A stretch of DNA of 64,000 bases from Marinobacter guineae (GCF_002744735.1 NZ_KZ319340.1:62001-126000), one strand, 5' to 3'; positions 17,615 to 29,948 are shown, counted from the first letter of the stretch. The notes: a model not told the origin generated them from the letters alone. Numbers and translations: made by a program.

Positions 17615-18763
17615 ATGCCCGATTCCCTGCCTGCGGATTCTGTTGGGATAATCACCCCGCAGACCTATCATTTCGACGCTCCCATCGATCTGGCCTGTGG
17701 CCAGACCCTGGAAAACTATGACCTTGTGGTCGAGACCTACGGCAAGCTGAACGGGGATGCGAGCAACGCCGTGCTCATCTGCCACGCATTGAGCGGGCAT
17801 CACCACGCCGCTGGCTATCATTCCGCCGAAGACCGCAAGCCAGGCTGGTGGGACAGCTGCATCGGGCCGGGAAAACCCATCGATACCGACCGGTTTTTTG
17901 TCGTCAGCCTGAACAACCTCGGTGGCTGCCACGGCAGCACCGGCCCGAGCAGCACCAACCCCTCGACCGGCAAGCCTTACGGCCCCGAGTTCCCGGTCAT
18001 TACCGTCGGCGACTGGGTGAAAAGCCAGGCCCTGTTGGCGGACCGGCTTGGTATTGACTGCTGGGCCGCGGTTGTCGGTGGCTCCCTGGGCGGCATGCAG
18101 GCACTGCAATGGAGCCTGGATTATCCGGACCGCCTGAGGCATGCAGTGACTATTGCGTCCACACCCCGGCTGACAGCCCAGAACATCGCCTTCAATGAGG
18201 TGGCCCGCCAGGCCATCACCTCAGACCGGGAATTCCACGACGGCCGCTATTACGACTTTGGCACCCTGCCCCGCAGAGGCCTCATGTTGGCGCGAATGGT
18301 CGGGCACATCACCTACCTGTCCGATGCTTCCATGGGCGAAAAATTTGGCCGGGAACTGAGGGACCAGGCCTACAAATTCGGCTACGACGCCGAATTCCAG
18401 GTGGAAAGCTACCTGCGTTACCAAGGGGAGCGATTCTCCGAATCCTTTGACGCCAACACCTACCTGTTGATGACCCGGGCCCTGGATTACTTCGATCCGG
18501 CCTATGAGTTCGGTGGCGACCTGTCAAAGGCCCTCGCCGCCGCGACTTGCGAATACCTGGTGGTTTCCTTCAGTACCGACTGGCGCTTCACTCCGGCCCG
18601 CTCGGAAGAGATGGTCAACGCCATGATCGCGGCCCGGCGAAAAGTCAGCTATGCCGAAGTGGATGCGCCTTGGGGGCACGACGCCTTTTTGATTCCCACA
18701 CCACGTTATACTGATATTTTCAACGCCTACATGGACCGCGTGGCAAGGGAGGTCGGCGCATGA
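17615..18763 (+). CDS. metX: Homoserine O-acyltransferase MetX
   Basis: The 382-residue alpha/beta hydrolase-fold enzyme acylates homoserine for methionine synthesis. Visible marks are [17 protein letters not shown], the [17 protein letters not shown] loop and the nucleophile elbow GGSLGGMQ with Ser157; the end holds the WGHDAFLI histidine. In Pseudomonas-type genomes this family uses succinyl-CoA despite resembling acetyltransferases, so the acyl donor is not assigned here. It overlaps metW by 4 bases, the standard metXW arrangement. Confidence 0.95.
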   Translation: MPDSLPADSVGIITPQTYHFDAPIDLACGQTLENYDLVVETYGKLNGDASNAVLICHALSGHHHAAGYHSAEDRKPGWWDSCIGPGKPIDTDRFFVVSLNNLGGCHGSTGPSSTNPSTGKPYGPEFPVITVGDWVKSQALLADRLGIDCWAAVVGGSLGGMQALQWSLDYPDRLRHAVTIASTPRLTAQNIAFNEVARQAITSDREFHDGRYYDFGTLPRRGLMLARMVGHITYLSDASMGEKFGRELRDQAYKFGYDAEFQVESYLRYQGERFSESFDANTYLLMTRALDYFDPAYEFGGDLSKALAAATCEYLVVSFSTDWRFTPARSEEMVNAMIAARRKVSYAEVDAPWGHDAFLIPTPRYTDIFNAYMDRVAREVGA

Positions 18764-19365
18764 GACCGGATCTCGAAATCATTCAGCAATGGGTCCAGCC
18801 TGGCCATCATGTACTTGATCTGGGCTGTGGTGACGGCACCCTGCTAGACTTTCTCCAGCGGGAACGCGGCGCCAGCGGATTTGGCCTGGAGATTAACCCC
18901 GACCACATCACAACGTGCATGGGGCGTGGTGTCGCGGTCATCGAGCAGAACCTGGACACCCAGGGTCTGGGTAATTTTGACAATGGTAGTTTCGATATCG
19001 TTCTGATGACCCAGGCGCTGCAGGCGGTCCGGCGACCGGACAAGGTTCTGGACGAGATGCTGCGGGTAGGCAGTGAGGGCATCGTCACCTTCCCGAACTT
19101 TGCCCACTGGCGCCTGCGCTGGGGACTGACTCTCAGCGGACGTATGCCCGAATCCGAGGCACTGCCGTATAAATGGTATAACACGCCCAACATACGGCTC
19201 TGCACCTTCAAGGATTTTGAAGCTCTGTGCCGACAGAAAGGCATCAGAATCAAAAGCCGGCGAGTGGTGGATGGCCAGCATCAGAACAGCTGGCTGGCTC
19301 GCCTCTGGCCAAACCTGTTGGGTGAAATTGCCATTTACCGAATTACACGGGAGACCGAGCAATGA
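18760..19365 (+). CDS. metW: Methionine biosynthesis protein MetW
   Basis: The 201-residue protein is an S-adenosylmethionine-binding fold member with the motif [16 protein letters not shown] near residue 17-32 and the family C-terminus [19 protein letters not shown]. MetW partners MetX in methionine synthesis in proteobacteria that lack MetA. Start and metX stop overlap by 4 bases, indicating translational coupling. It overlaps the next gene by 4 bases as well. Confidence 0.95.
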   Translation: MRPDLEIIQQWVQPGHHVLDLGCGDGTLLDFLQRERGASGFGLEINPDHITTCMGRGVAVIEQNLDTQGLGNFDNGSFDIVLMTQALQAVRRPDKVLDEMLRVGSEGIVTFPNFAHWRLRWGLTLSGRMPESEALPYKWYNTPNIRLCTFKDFEALCRQKGIRIKSRRVVDGQHQNSWLARLWPNLLGEIAIYRITRETEQ

Positions 19366-19817
19366 TCGCAAAAGCCCTGTCCACATTCCGCAGTCTGTTA
19401 ATTGCTGTGTTTATCGGCCTGTTCAGCCTCCAGGCCCACGCTGGCTCTAATGATTTCGGTGACTACACCGTACTCTGGAGCGTGCTGCCCAGCACCTTCC
19501 TGGCCCCTGAGATTGCCCAGGCCAACGACCTCCAGCGCAGTAAGGGCATTGGCATTGTGAACATTGCCATCATGGAGGAAAACGAGGACGGCTCCATGTC
19601 TCCGGTAAGCGGCCAGGTGGAAGGCAAGGTGTCCAACGATATCCAGCAGGTGCGATTTCTGGCCTTCCGCCGGATTCAGGAAGGTGATTCGGTCTACTTT
19701 ATCGCCGAGTACCAGTACTCCTCCGGTGAGCTGATGACCTTCAACATCACCGCGCGCCCCACCGGCCATCAGCAGGACCTGGCGATACGGTTTGCCCACA
19801 CACTGTTCAGCGATTGA
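19362..19817 (+). CDS. DUF4426 domain secreted protein
   Basis: The 151-residue protein has an N-terminal signal peptide (hydrophobic stretch ending [10 protein letters not shown]) and the DUF4426 pattern [25 protein letters not shown], with a beta-rich remainder. In Pseudomonas the homologue lies in the same place between metW and rdgB. No biochemical role is known. It overlaps metW by 4 bases and is 7 bases from rdgB, so it is part of the metX operon. Confidence 0.88.
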   Translation: MIAKALSTFRSLLIAVFIGLFSLQAHAGSNDFGDYTVLWSVLPSTFLAPEIAQANDLQRSKGIGIVNIAIMEENEDGSMSPVSGQVEGKVSNDIQQVRFLAFRRIQEGDSVYFIAEYQYSSGELMTFNITARPTGHQQDLAIRFAHTLFSD

Positions 19818-19824
19818 GCCCGTT

Positions 19825-20424
19825 ATGACCGAAAAACTCGTTATAGCCAGTAACAACAAAGGCAAAATTGCCGAGTTGACTGAGTTGCTGGCGCCCCTGG
19901 GTATGGCCCCGATTGCCCAGGGAGAGCTTGGCGTGGGTGAGGCCGAGGAACCCGCCGTTACTTTTGTCGAGAACGCGATTCTCAAGGCTCGGCATGCAGC
20001 AAGGGAAACCGGCCTCCCTGCCCTCGCCGACGACAGCGGGCTGGCCGTTGATGCCCTTGGAGGCCAGCCTGGTGTTCGCTCTGCGCGCTTTGCCGGCGAA
20101 AATGCAACTGATCAGGACAATGTGAACGCCCTGCTCGAAGCCCTGGCCGACGTCCCGGATGAACAGCGGGGGGCCCAGTTCCACTGTGTACTGGTGTACC
20201 TTCGCCACGCCGATGACCCCACTCCGCTGATCTGCCACGGTCGCTGGCCCGGATCGATACTCCGAGCCCCCCGGGGAGACGGCGGTTTTGGGTATGATCC
20301 GGTGTTCCTGGTACCGGAACAGGGTTGCAGCGCAGCAGAGCTGTCCCGCGCCGAGAAAAGTCGCATCAGCCACCGGGGCCGGGCCCTGAGACTACTGGCA
20401 GAACAGCTCAGGGCGGAGTCCTGA
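19825..20424 (+). CDS. rdgB: XTP/dITP diphosphatase (non-canonical purine NTP pyrophosphatase)
   Basis: The 199-residue enzyme cleans the nucleotide pool by hydrolysing dITP, ITP and XTP to monophosphates. Its N-terminal [10 protein letters not shown] is the family nucleotide-binding motif, followed by the [12 protein letters not shown] catalytic segment, [17 protein letters not shown] and the C-terminal [13 protein letters not shown] and SHRGRALR blocks. The ATG at 19825 is the family start. It is followed by hemW after 4 bases. Confidence 0.96.
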   Translation: MTEKLVIASNNKGKIAELTELLAPLGMAPIAQGELGVGEAEEPAVTFVENAILKARHAARETGLPALADDSGLAVDALGGQPGVRSARFAGENATDQDNVNALLEALADVPDEQRGAQFHCVLVYLRHADDPTPLICHGRWPGSILRAPRGDGGFGYDPVFLVPEQGCSAAELSRAEKSRISHRGRALRLLAEQLRAES

Positions 20425-20428
20425 GCCG

Positions 20429-21595
20429 GTGGACAGCCGTGAGCCGGGCGACAGTAACCAACCAAAGGCGGTTTGCCCGCCGCTGAGCCTGTATATCCAT
20501 ATACCCTGGTGTGTTCGCAAGTGCCCATACTGTGATTTCAACTCACACGCCACAACAGGCGCAATTCCCGAATCCGCCTACCTTGATGCCCTGGTTGAAG
20601 ACCTCGAGCAGGACTTGGCCTTCGCTACCGGGCGCCCCATAGAAACCATCTTTATCGGCGGCGGCACACCGTCACTGATGAGTGGTGATTTCTATGACCG
20701 TCTGATTGTCCACTTGCGGACAAAACTCAACATCGCAACTGATGCCGAAATTACTCTGGAAGCCAATCCGGGCACACTGGAAACCGGCCGCTTCGAGGCC
20801 TTTCGGAAAGCCGGTATCAACCGGCTTTCGATCGGGGTTCAGAGCTTCAACTCCGGCCACCTGAAAGCGCTGGGGCGCATCCACGACAGCGAGGCCGCCC
20901 ACCGCGCCATCAGTGCCGCCCGGCAGGCCGGGTTCGACAACTTCAACATAGATCTGATGCACGGGTTACCAGGCCAGACACCAGAGCAGGCCCTGGAGGA
21001 TCTCAGAACCGCTCTCGATTACCAGCCTCCGCATCTGTCCTGGTACCAGCTGACCCTGGAGCCAAACACTGAGTTTTACAGCCGGCCACCGGATTTGCCG
21101 GACGACGATCACCTATGGGACATCTATCGCCAGGGTTCCGAGTTTCTGCATCGACAGGGATTCAGGGATTACGAAGTCTCGGCCTGGAGTCGAGACGGCA
21201 GGGCGTCACGCCACAACCTGAATTATTGGACCTTTGGTGATTACCTGGCGCTCGGTGCCGGAGCCCACGGCAAGATCAGCCTGGCCGATGGAAGCATCCG
21301 GCGATACTGGAAAACCCGTCAGCCCGAGGCCTACCTGAACCGGATTGGCAGCCGGACGGCAGGCACTGACATTATTGCCCCTGAAGACCTGCCCCTGGAG
21401 TTCCTGATGAACGCCCTGCGGCTCACAGAGGGGGTAAGTGAACGCCTTTTTTGCGAGCGAACGGGTTTACCCCTGTCGTCAGTTGGGGTAAAACTTAAAA
21501 CAGCACGTGATGAAAAACTGCTGGTTAAGGACCGGCTGCAGGCCACAGCACTGGGCCAGCGATACCTGAATAGCCTGTTGGAGCGTTTTCTGTAA
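20429..21595 (+). CDS. hemW: HemW, radical SAM heme chaperone
   Basis: The 388-residue radical SAM protein has the cluster-binding CVRKCPYC motif (Cys28, Cys32, Cys35) followed by DFNSH, then the FIGGGTPSL and LEANPGT blocks and a HemN C-terminal domain. The family delivers heme to respiratory proteins; it was long annotated as coproporphyrinogen III oxidase. The absence of the extra cysteine and the extended N-terminus of true HemN, plus the rdgB neighbourhood, support HemW. The start is GTG at 20429. Its stop overlaps the start of the next gene by one base. Confidence 0.93.
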   Translation: MDSREPGDSNQPKAVCPPLSLYIHIPWCVRKCPYCDFNSHATTGAIPESAYLDALVEDLEQDLAFATGRPIETIFIGGGTPSLMSGDFYDRLIVHLRTKLNIATDAEITLEANPGTLETGRFEAFRKAGINRLSIGVQSFNSGHLKALGRIHDSEAAHRAISAARQAGFDNFNIDLMHGLPGQTPEQALEDLRTALDYQPPHLSWYQLTLEPNTEFYSRPPDLPDDDHLWDIYRQGSEFLHRQGFRDYEVSAWSRDGRASRHNLNYWTFGDYLALGAGAHGKISLADGSIRRYWKTRQPEAYLNRIGSRTAGTDIIAPEDLPLEFLMNALRLTEGVSERLFCERTGLPLSSVGVKLKTARDEKLLVKDRLQATALGQRYLNSLLERFL

Positions 21596-22128
21596 TGGAC
21601 CCTGCACACGGATCGGCAGCCTTTCCAAAAGGCCTGAAAGTCAGCCTGGTCGTGGCTGCGGTGTTGCTGTTTTCCCTGCTGCTGATCAATCAGCCATTGC
21701 AGACCGCTTCAGCGCCCCAGGGCATCATAAGTTACCAGCTCGCCGGCACGGCTGATCAGGCGCACGCCATCTTTCGTAGCTGGCGCAGTGAAGGCGTTCT
21801 CTGGGCCAAAGTTTCCTTATGGCTGGATTTCCTGTTTATTCCCGCCTACACAATCGCCCTGATTCTACTGACCCATCACTTCACCCGGGATCGGCCCGGA
21901 GTCCGTGAACGCATGGTGGCCAGATGGATCCGGGCGCTATTCGTGGCCGCCGGCCTCAGCGATGTAGCCGAGAATATCCTGCTTCTGAATAATTTCACTC
22001 CGCCCACCGATGCGATGAGCCTGTCAGCTACCCTCTGCGCCCTGATCAAATTTACCGCGCTGACCCTGGGCATTGCCGGGCTGGTAATTCTCCGGGCTTC
22101 CCGGCGCCATCCGCTGGCGCACCACTGA
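21595..22128 (+). CDS. Predicted integral membrane protein, unknown function
   Basis: I do not recognise a named family. The 177-residue protein has about four hydrophobic helices, near residues 15-31, 71-92, 108-130 and 143-166, joined by short loops. Acidic and aromatic residues (WLDF, DVAEN) lie at helix starts. It begins at the stop codon of hemW (TAATG overlap), so it is translationally coupled to it. Convergent trmB ends 28 bases away. Confidence 0.65.
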   Translation: MDPAHGSAAFPKGLKVSLVVAAVLLFSLLLINQPLQTASAPQGIISYQLAGTADQAHAIFRSWRSEGVLWAKVSLWLDFLFIPAYTIALILLTHHFTRDRPGVRERMVARWIRALFVAAGLSDVAENILLLNNFTPPTDAMSLSATLCALIKFTALTLGIAGLVILRASRRHPLAHH

Positions 22129-22155
22129 AGCCTCCGAACATTCCTGCCGGGGACA

Positions 22156-22890
22156 CTAGTTGGTTCGATAAAACAACAGATCCCACACACCGTGTCCGAG
22201 ATTTTCGCCCCGCTTTTCAAATTTGGTGATCGGGCGATCTGCTGGTCGAGGTGAATATCCTCCGGATTCCTGGGTGTTGGCAAACCCCTCGGACCCATTC
22301 ATTACTTCCATCATATGTTCGGCGTAATTCTCCCAGTCTGTCGCCAGATGAAGAATACCGCCCACCCGGAGCTTGTGGCGAACGCGCTGAACGAACTCGT
22401 GCTGGACCAGCCGGCGCTTGTGGTGCCTTTTCTTGTGCCAGGGATCCGGAAAGAACACCATCACCCGGTCCAGACAGGCATCCGGCAGGCACAGATCAAT
22501 CACGTCATTGGCGTCAATACTGTAGATCCGGACATTTTCCAGGCCGCGGTCCTCAATTTCCTTGAGCAGCGCGCCAACACCAGGCTGATGAACCTCAACT
22601 CCGATAAAATCCTGTTCCGGCGCCGCTTCCGCCATCTCCGCCAGGGATTTGCCCATGCCAAAACCGACTTCCAGGTTCAGCATGGCGTCCCGGCCGAACA
22701 CCTGGCGCGGATCGATCATTCCATCCTCCCGGGTAAGGCCATATTTCGGCCAGCTACGCTCAAACGCCTTTTTCTGGCCTTCGGTCATGCGGCCCTGGCG
22801 CAGCACGAAGCTGCGCACGCCACGGCGGGTCGTTACCGGTGAGGGCGTAGCCATGTCATTCGGATCTTGCGGCTCTTTCTGGTCAGTCAT
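22156..22890 (-). CDS. trmB: tRNA (guanine-N7-)-methyltransferase
   Basis: The 244-residue enzyme makes m7G46 in tRNA variable loops. The SAM-binding segment [15 protein letters not shown], the [11 protein letters not shown] block and the signature [18 protein letters not shown] are all intact, and the end has FEKRG and the WDLLF segment. The ATG at 22890 follows AAGG at good spacing; a TTG two codons upstream is less likely. It is convergent with the hemW unit and precedes nothing on its own strand closely. Confidence 0.96.
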   Translation of the reverse strand: MTDQKEPQDPNDMATPSPVTTRRGVRSFVLRQGRMTEGQKKAFERSWPKYGLTREDGMIDPRQVFGRDAMLNLEVGFGMGKSLAEMAEAAPEQDFIGVEVHQPGVGALLKEIEDRGLENVRIYSIDANDVIDLCLPDACLDRVMVFFPDPWHKKRHHKRRLVQHEFVQRVRHKLRVGGILHLATDWENYAEHMMEVMNGSEGFANTQESGGYSPRPADRPITKFEKRGENLGHGVWDLLFYRTN

Positions 22891-22962
22891 CTGCAATCCT
22901 TAACCGCAGGCAGCGGGTCTTGTTTAACGGACATTGAATACAGTTTACCAGAGTGACGAGGT

Positions 22963-24495
22963 TCAGGCGGATACCACCGAGTTGCCCCCCTGTTGACGGT
23001 CCAGTTGCCGGTAACCGAGCGCTTCAACCAGATGGCTCTGACAGAGCTCATCGCAGCCCTCCAGGTCCGCGAGAGTGCGGGCCACCCGCAATATCCGATG
23101 CAGCGCCCGGGCCGACAGCCCCAGCTTCTCCATGGCGCCGGAGAGCAATTGCTCACCCTGACGATCCAGACGGCAGGCGGCATACAGTTCGCGCCCTGCC
23201 AGGCCCGCATTCATACAGCCCCGCTCCGACTGTTTCTCCCGGGCCGCAATAACCCGCGCCCGAACATTGGCACTGGTTTCGCCATCCCCACCCTGCTGCA
23301 TCAGTACGTCGCCACCCTGAACCGGAACTTCCACATGCAGATCAAACCGGTCCAGCAAAGGCCCGGAAATCTTCGACCGATAGCGCATCACCTGCTGCGG
23401 TGTGCACTGACACTCGATGGTCGGGTGACCGCTGTAACCACAGGGGCACGGGTTCATAGCGCCGACGACTTGAAATCTAGCCGGAAAATTCACCTGACGC
23501 GCGGCACGACTGATCGAGATGTGTCCGGTTTCCATGGGCTCCCGGAGCACTTCCAGGACCCGACGCTCAAACTCTGGCAATTCATCAAGAAACAGTACGC
23601 CGCGATGAGCGAGGGAGATTTCCCCCGGTCGCGGGCTGCTGCCTCCACCGACCAGAGCCACTGCAGAGGCGGTGTGATGCGGCGCCCGGAACGGCGGTTG
23701 GCGCCACCCACCTTCTCTTATTGAAAGCCCGGCAACTGAGTGAACGCTGGCAACTTCCATGGCCGCATCGTCTGTCAGCGCCGGAAGAATTCCGGGCAGG
23801 CGGCTGGCCAGCATACTCTTGCCGGTGCCGGGAGGCCCGAAGAACAGCAGGTTGTGGCCACCGGCGGCGGCAACCTCCAGTGCCCGGCGCGGGACCCGCT
23901 GGCCCCGGACATCAGACAGATCGGGACTCTCGCTGTGGTTGCCTGGCGTCCGCTCCAATGGCGATTTCGGCACCGGAACCAGCCTGGCCCGTCCGCTGAG
24001 GTGTTCACACACTGTCAACAGGTGACCCGCCGCCAGCACGTCACCCTGGCTGGCCAGGGCCGCCTCATCGGCATTGGCATGGGGAACCAGCAAGGCCCTC
24101 TGATCTTGCCGGGCGGCAAGCACCGCCGGAAGAACACCCTTCAGAGGCCTCAGTGCACCATCAAGGGATAGCTCGCCGAGAAACTCGCAATCGGCAAGGC
24201 TCTCCGGTGGAATCTGGCCCGAAGCGGCCAGGATTCCCAGGGCAATGGGCAGATCAAAGCGGCCACCTTCTTTGGGCAGGTCAGCGGGAGCGAGGTTGAT
24301 CGTAATGCGCCGGGCGGGGAAGTCGAACCCGGCATTCAGAAGAGCACTGCGAACCCGCTCCCTGCTCTCTCGGACACCGGTTTCAGGGAGACCGACAATC
24401 GAGAGTGCGGGCAATCCTCCGGAGAGGTGGACTTCAACTGTAACGGGGGGTGCAGACACGCCAACGATGGCGCGGGAATGAACAACAGCAAGCAT
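22963..24495 (-). CDS. comM: ComM/YifB family AAA+ ATPase (Mg-chelatase-like)
   Basis: The 510-residue protein has an N-terminal LonC-like domain (VHSRAIVGVSAPPVTVEVHLSGGLPALSIVGLPE), an AAA+ module with Walker A FFGPPGTGKS and the FLDELPEF Walker B, a zinc-finger-like insertion CPCGYSGHPTIECQC, and the Mg_chelatase C-terminal domain. ComM homologues are hexameric helicases that drive branch migration during natural transformation. The gene is therefore a possible hint of competence together with pilT and pilU here, although the family is also common in non-competent species. The start at 24495 is the conserved MLAVVHSRA. Confidence 0.93.
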   Translation of the reverse strand: MLAVVHSRAIVGVSAPPVTVEVHLSGGLPALSIVGLPETGVRESRERVRSALLNAGFDFPARRITINLAPADLPKEGGRFDLPIALGILAASGQIPPESLADCEFLGELSLDGALRPLKGVLPAVLAARQDQRALLVPHANADEAALASQGDVLAAGHLLTVCEHLSGRARLVPVPKSPLERTPGNHSESPDLSDVRGQRVPRRALEVAAAGGHNLLFFGPPGTGKSMLASRLPGILPALTDDAAMEVASVHSVAGLSIREGGWRQPPFRAPHHTASAVALVGGGSSPRPGEISLAHRGVLFLDELPEFERRVLEVLREPMETGHISISRAARQVNFPARFQVVGAMNPCPCGYSGHPTIECQCTPQQVMRYRSKISGPLLDRFDLHVEVPVQGGDVLMQQGGDGETSANVRARVIAAREKQSERGCMNAGLAGRELYAACRLDRQGEQLLSGAMEKLGLSARALHRILRVARTLADLEGCDELCQSHLVEALGYRQLDRQQGGNSVVSA

Positions 24496-24555
24496 GACAA
24501 CCTTCCATGGTGACCGGAAAACCATACCCGGCGTCCTGCCGGGCTGATCCGGAGT

Positions 24556-24810
24556 TTATTTTTCCTGCAGGGATTTTTCCAGCTCGGCGACCCGCTTTTC
24601 GAGCGCCTCCACCTTTTCGCGAGTCTTCAGCAATACTGCCTGCTGGGCATCGAATTCTTCACGGGTAACCAGCTCCAGACGGGAAAGGACCGACATCACC
24701 GTTGCCCGGGCCTGGGTTTCGAAATCTTCGCGGGCGGCGCGGGCCATATCGGGAACGAACTGACCAAACTGGCCCTGTAACTGGGCAAAAATATCCTGGG
24801 GACCTTTCAC
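24556..24810 (-). CDS. ubiK: UbiK family ubiquinone biosynthesis accessory factor
   Basis: The 84-residue protein matches the YqiC/BMFP layout: an amphipathic N-terminal region (GPQDIFAQLQGQFGQFVPDMARAAREDFETQ) followed by a trimeric coiled coil (TREEFDAQQAVLLKTREKVEALEKRVAELEKSL). UbiK helps the Ubi proteins of aerobic ubiquinone synthesis and can promote membrane fusion. I chose the GTG at 24810, with AGG 6 bases upstream, over a GTG four codons earlier. It is upstream of comM on the same strand, 60 bases away. Confidence 0.88.
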   Translation of the reverse strand: MKGPQDIFAQLQGQFGQFVPDMARAAREDFETQARATVMSVLSRLELVTREEFDAQQAVLLKTREKVEALEKRVAELEKSLQEK

Positions 24811-24954
24811 ACAACACCTCACTGATTCCAGAAATGTTCGGTTTCGACTAAAGGAGAGAGGCTCTCACCGGTTTGCGGGAGTGTATCACACCGCCGCCCC
24901 TGCCATACTGTGCCCGGTCGGCCTTATAATTATGGGCGAACGGACAGTGAGTCC

Positions 24955-24999
24955 GCTCCAATTTGGCTCACTGGCGGACTACCCGCTCCATTTTGGTGC
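24955..24999 (+). promoter_or_regulatory. Two NtrC-like enhancer sites upstream of glnK
   Basis: Two sites with the GCAC-N7-GTGC plan of NtrC binding occur as direct neighbours: GCTCCAATTTGGCTC (24955-24969, two mismatches) and GCTCCATTTTGGTGC (24985-24999, one mismatch). Their centres are 30 bp apart, about three helical turns, and lie near -129 and -99 from the predicted glnK start, matching the layout of the E. coli glnAp2 enhancer. Confidence 0.65.
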
Positions 25000-25035
25000 G
25001 CATCTTTGCGCCATTCTGGTACGGGTATATTGTAG

Positions 25036-25530
<495 letters not shown>

Positions 25531-25580
25531 ACCAGCTCTGATTTTTCGATCAGCCAACGCAAAAAAACTTATAACCTGAA

Positions 25581-25600
25581 AAGCCTCGTGCGGAGGGCTT
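25581..25600 (+). promoter_or_regulatory. Hairpin overlapping the amtB ribosome binding site
   Basis: AAGCCTC (25581-25587) can pair with GAGGGCTT (25593-25600) with one bulged G and a GTGCG loop. The second arm contains the GGAGG of the amtB ribosome binding site, so the fold would hide it and lower amtB translation relative to glnK. Confidence 0.45.
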
Positions 25601-25603
25601 CAT

Positions 25604-26875
25604 ATGGAAAGCAATATTTTTCACCTGCAGTACGCTATAGATACTTTTTATTTTCTGGTGTGCGGTGCATTAGTCATGTGGATGGCAGCTGGCTTCGCCA
25701 TGCTGGAATCCGGGCTGGTACGCGCCAAGAACACCACGGAAATCCTGACCAAGAACGTGGCCCTGTTTGCCATTTCCTGCATCATGTACCTGGTATGCGG
25801 TTACGCCATCATGTACGGCGGCAACATCTTCCTGTCCGGAATTGCTGACGTCGACACTGCCGCTGTTCTGGGCGACTTCGCCGGCCGTGAAGACGGCTTT
25901 GAGGGTGGATCCATCTACTCCGGCGCTTCTGACTTCTTCTTCCAGGTTGTTTTTGTCGCGACCGCCATGTCCATCGTCTCCGGTGCTGTGGCAGAGCGCA
26001 TGAAACTCTGGGCCTTCCTGGTATTTGCAGTCTTCATGACCGGTTTCATCTACCCGATGGAAGGAGCCTGGACCTGGGGCGGAGCTTCCGTTTTCGGCAT
26101 GTACACCCTGGGTGACCTGGGTTTCAGTGACTTCGCCGGCTCCGGTATCGTTCACATGGCGGGTGCAGCAGCCGCGCTGGCCGGTGTAATCCTGCTCGGC
26201 GCCCGTAAGGGCAAATATGGCCCGAACGGCGAGATCCGCGCCTTCCCGGGTGCCAACCTGCCGCTGGCCACGCTCGGTACCTTCATCCTGTGGATGGGCT
26301 GGTTCGGCTTCAACGGTGGCTCAGTTCTAAAGCTTGGTGATATTGCCAGCGCCAATTCCGTGGCCATGGTCTTCCTGAACACCAACACCGCAGCAGCCGG
26401 TGGCGCCGTTGCCGCCCTGATCACCGCCCGCCTGATGTTCGGCAAGGCTGACCTGACCATGTTGCTGAACGGTGCACTGGCAGGCCTGGTAACGATCACC
26501 GCTGAGCCGTCCACTCCGAGCGCCCTGACTGCGACCATTTTCGGCGCCTTCGGCGGTGTGCTGGTGGTCCTGAGCATCGTGACCATGGACAAGCTGCGGA
26601 TCGACGATCCGGTCGGCGCCATCTCGGTTCACGGTGTCTGTGGTCTGTTGGGCCTGCTGTTGGTACCAATCACCAACAGCGACGTCAGCTTTAGCGGCCA
26701 GATCATCGGTGCGATCACCATCTTCGTCTGGGTATTCGTTGCCAGCCTGATCGTCTGGGGCATCTTGAAGGCGGTAATGGGCCTGAGAGTGAGCGAAGAA
26801 GACGAGTACGAAGGTGTGGACCTGTCCGAGTGTGGCATGGAAGCCTATCCGGAGTTTGTCAGCGGCAAGCAGTAA
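25604..26875 (+). CDS. amtB: Ammonium transporter AmtB
   Basis: The 423-residue protein has about eleven membrane helices and the Amt signature blocks: WMAAGFAMLESGLVRAKNTTEILTKN near the N-terminus, the SGAVAERMK segment, DFAGSGIVHMAGAAAALAG with the pore histidine, and GVCGLLG with the second conserved histidine region. There is no typical cleavable signal peptide. It sits 73 bases behind glnK, the normal glnK-amtB pair, and is expected to be induced at low nitrogen. Confidence 0.97.
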   Translation: MESNIFHLQYAIDTFYFLVCGALVMWMAAGFAMLESGLVRAKNTTEILTKNVALFAISCIMYLVCGYAIMYGGNIFLSGIADVDTAAVLGDFAGREDGFEGGSIYSGASDFFFQVVFVATAMSIVSGAVAERMKLWAFLVFAVFMTGFIYPMEGAWTWGGASVFGMYTLGDLGFSDFAGSGIVHMAGAAAALAGVILLGARKGKYGPNGEIRAFPGANLPLATLGTFILWMGWFGFNGGSVLKLGDIASANSVAMVFLNTNTAAAGGAVAALITARLMFGKADLTMLLNGALAGLVTITAEPSTPSALTATIFGAFGGVLVVLSIVTMDKLRIDDPVGAISVHGVCGLLGLLLVPITNSDVSFSGQIIGAITIFVWVFVASLIVWGILKAVMGLRVSEEDEYEGVDLSECGMEAYPEFVSGKQ

Positions 26876-26906
26876 ACGCTGATAACGAAAAGCCAGTGCA
26901 ACACCA

Positions 26907-26934
26907 GAGAGGGGCGCCAGATGGCGCCCCTCTC
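26907..26934. terminator. Bidirectional terminator between amtB and speE
   Basis: A perfect 13-bp inverted repeat (26907-26919 and 26922-26934; arm GAGAGGGGCGCCA) with almost no spacer lies between the convergent amtB and speE genes. The flanking T content is modest, so termination strength is uncertain. Confidence 0.7.
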
Positions 26935-26944
26935 TTCTATCGGC

Positions 26945-27826
26945 TCAACCTTCTCCCGGCTGGACTTCGTCCTCCAGCGCGTCAACCATAAACTGCGGCA
27001 TCGCCAGTGCCCCATGATGTATTCCGGCATTGTAATAGCGGGTCACGAACGGCCGGTTATTGGCATCATCCTCACGGAAATATTTTACCGGATTCTCCTT
27101 GCTGGCCATCGTGCAACTCCACCAGCCTGTCGGATACACCGGTTGCGGGAATGGCAGGGTCTGGACATGTTCAAAGCCCGCCTTGCGCATGTCATTGTGA
27201 ATGTCCTTGATGATGGTATTGGTGTGGAGCAGAGGAGACTCGCTCTGCTGGACAATGATTCCACCCTCACGCAGCGCCAGCAGGGCGTCGCGGTAGAAAT
27301 CCAGGGCAAACAGGCCCTCTGCCGGGCCAACCGGATCCGTGCTGTCAATAATGATGAGATCTACACTGCGCGGCTCTATGTCGCGCATCCACTGGATGCC
27401 GTCACCGAAGAAAAAATTGGCGCGCGGGTCGCTATTGGCCTCGCACAGCTCCGGGAAATATTTCTCTGACATGCGGGTGACCCGTTCATCAATTTCCACC
27501 TGCCAGGCTTCCTGCACACCCGGGTGCTTGAGCACTTCTTTCAGAGTGCCGCAATCGCCACCACCGACAATCACCACCTTCCTGGGATCACGGTGGGTAA
27601 ACAGGGCTGGATGGGTCATCATCTCGTGGTACAGGAAGTTATCTCGGGTGGTCAGCATCACGCAGCCATCCAGCACCATCAGGTTGCCGAAGGTTTCGGT
27701 TTCGTAAATCTCCAGCTTCTGGAACGGTGTCTGCTCTTCGTGAAGTTTCTTTTTCACCTGCAGGGAGAACGCCGTTCCCTGATCCTGGAATACCTCGGTA
27801 AACCAGCCGTCATTCAATGCTGTCAT
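26945..27826 (-). CDS. speE: Polyamine aminopropyltransferase (spermidine synthase)
   Basis: The 293-residue product transfers an aminopropyl group from decarboxylated SAM to putrescine. It begins with a beta domain (WFTEVFQDQGTAFSLQVKKKL), then the YHEMMTHPAL and VVIVGGGDCGTLKEVLKHPGV motifs, and the catalytic aspartate region IIIDSTDPVGPAEGLF. The GGGDGG signature has Cys in place of the second-last Gly here. The ATG at 27826 is the family start; 33 codons of open frame upstream are not family sequence. It is divergent from speA, the other polyamine gene. Confidence 0.95.
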   Translation of the reverse strand: MTALNDGWFTEVFQDQGTAFSLQVKKKLHEEQTPFQKLEIYETETFGNLMVLDGCVMLTTRDNFLYHEMMTHPALFTHRDPRKVVIVGGGDCGTLKEVLKHPGVQEAWQVEIDERVTRMSEKYFPELCEANSDPRANFFFGDGIQWMRDIEPRSVDLIIIDSTDPVGPAEGLFALDFYRDALLALREGGIIVQQSESPLLHTNTIIKDIHNDMRKAGFEHVQTLPFPQPVYPTGWWSCTMASKENPVKYFREDDANNRPFVTRYYNAGIHHGALAMPQFMVDALEDEVQPGEG

Positions 27827-27951
27827 GTTTTGCCTCCCGCTGTGGGCCATGGGCTGTATTAAAAGGGCGTATTGTAGGGGTGCCCCACCGTGAGCTAAAG
27901 CGATAATCGTGGTTACCGGCCACATATTTTACGCACCCGGTTCTTTTAGCC

Positions 27952-27960
27952 GGGGGGGGG
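27952..27960 (+). repeat. Nine-G homopolymer between speE and speA
   Basis: A run of nine G residues lies 78 bases before speA, inside the divergent promoter region of speE and speA. It is the only such tract I noticed in the window. It could slip during replication or be a sequencing length artefact. Confidence 0.6.
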
Positions 27961-28037
27961 AATCCATACAATGGCGGCCATAGGCCGGCCCCTGACCGAA
28001 CGACCGCCGGCTCCGGTTTCCTGACAGGATAGCAAGC

Positions 28038-29948
<1,911 letters not shown>

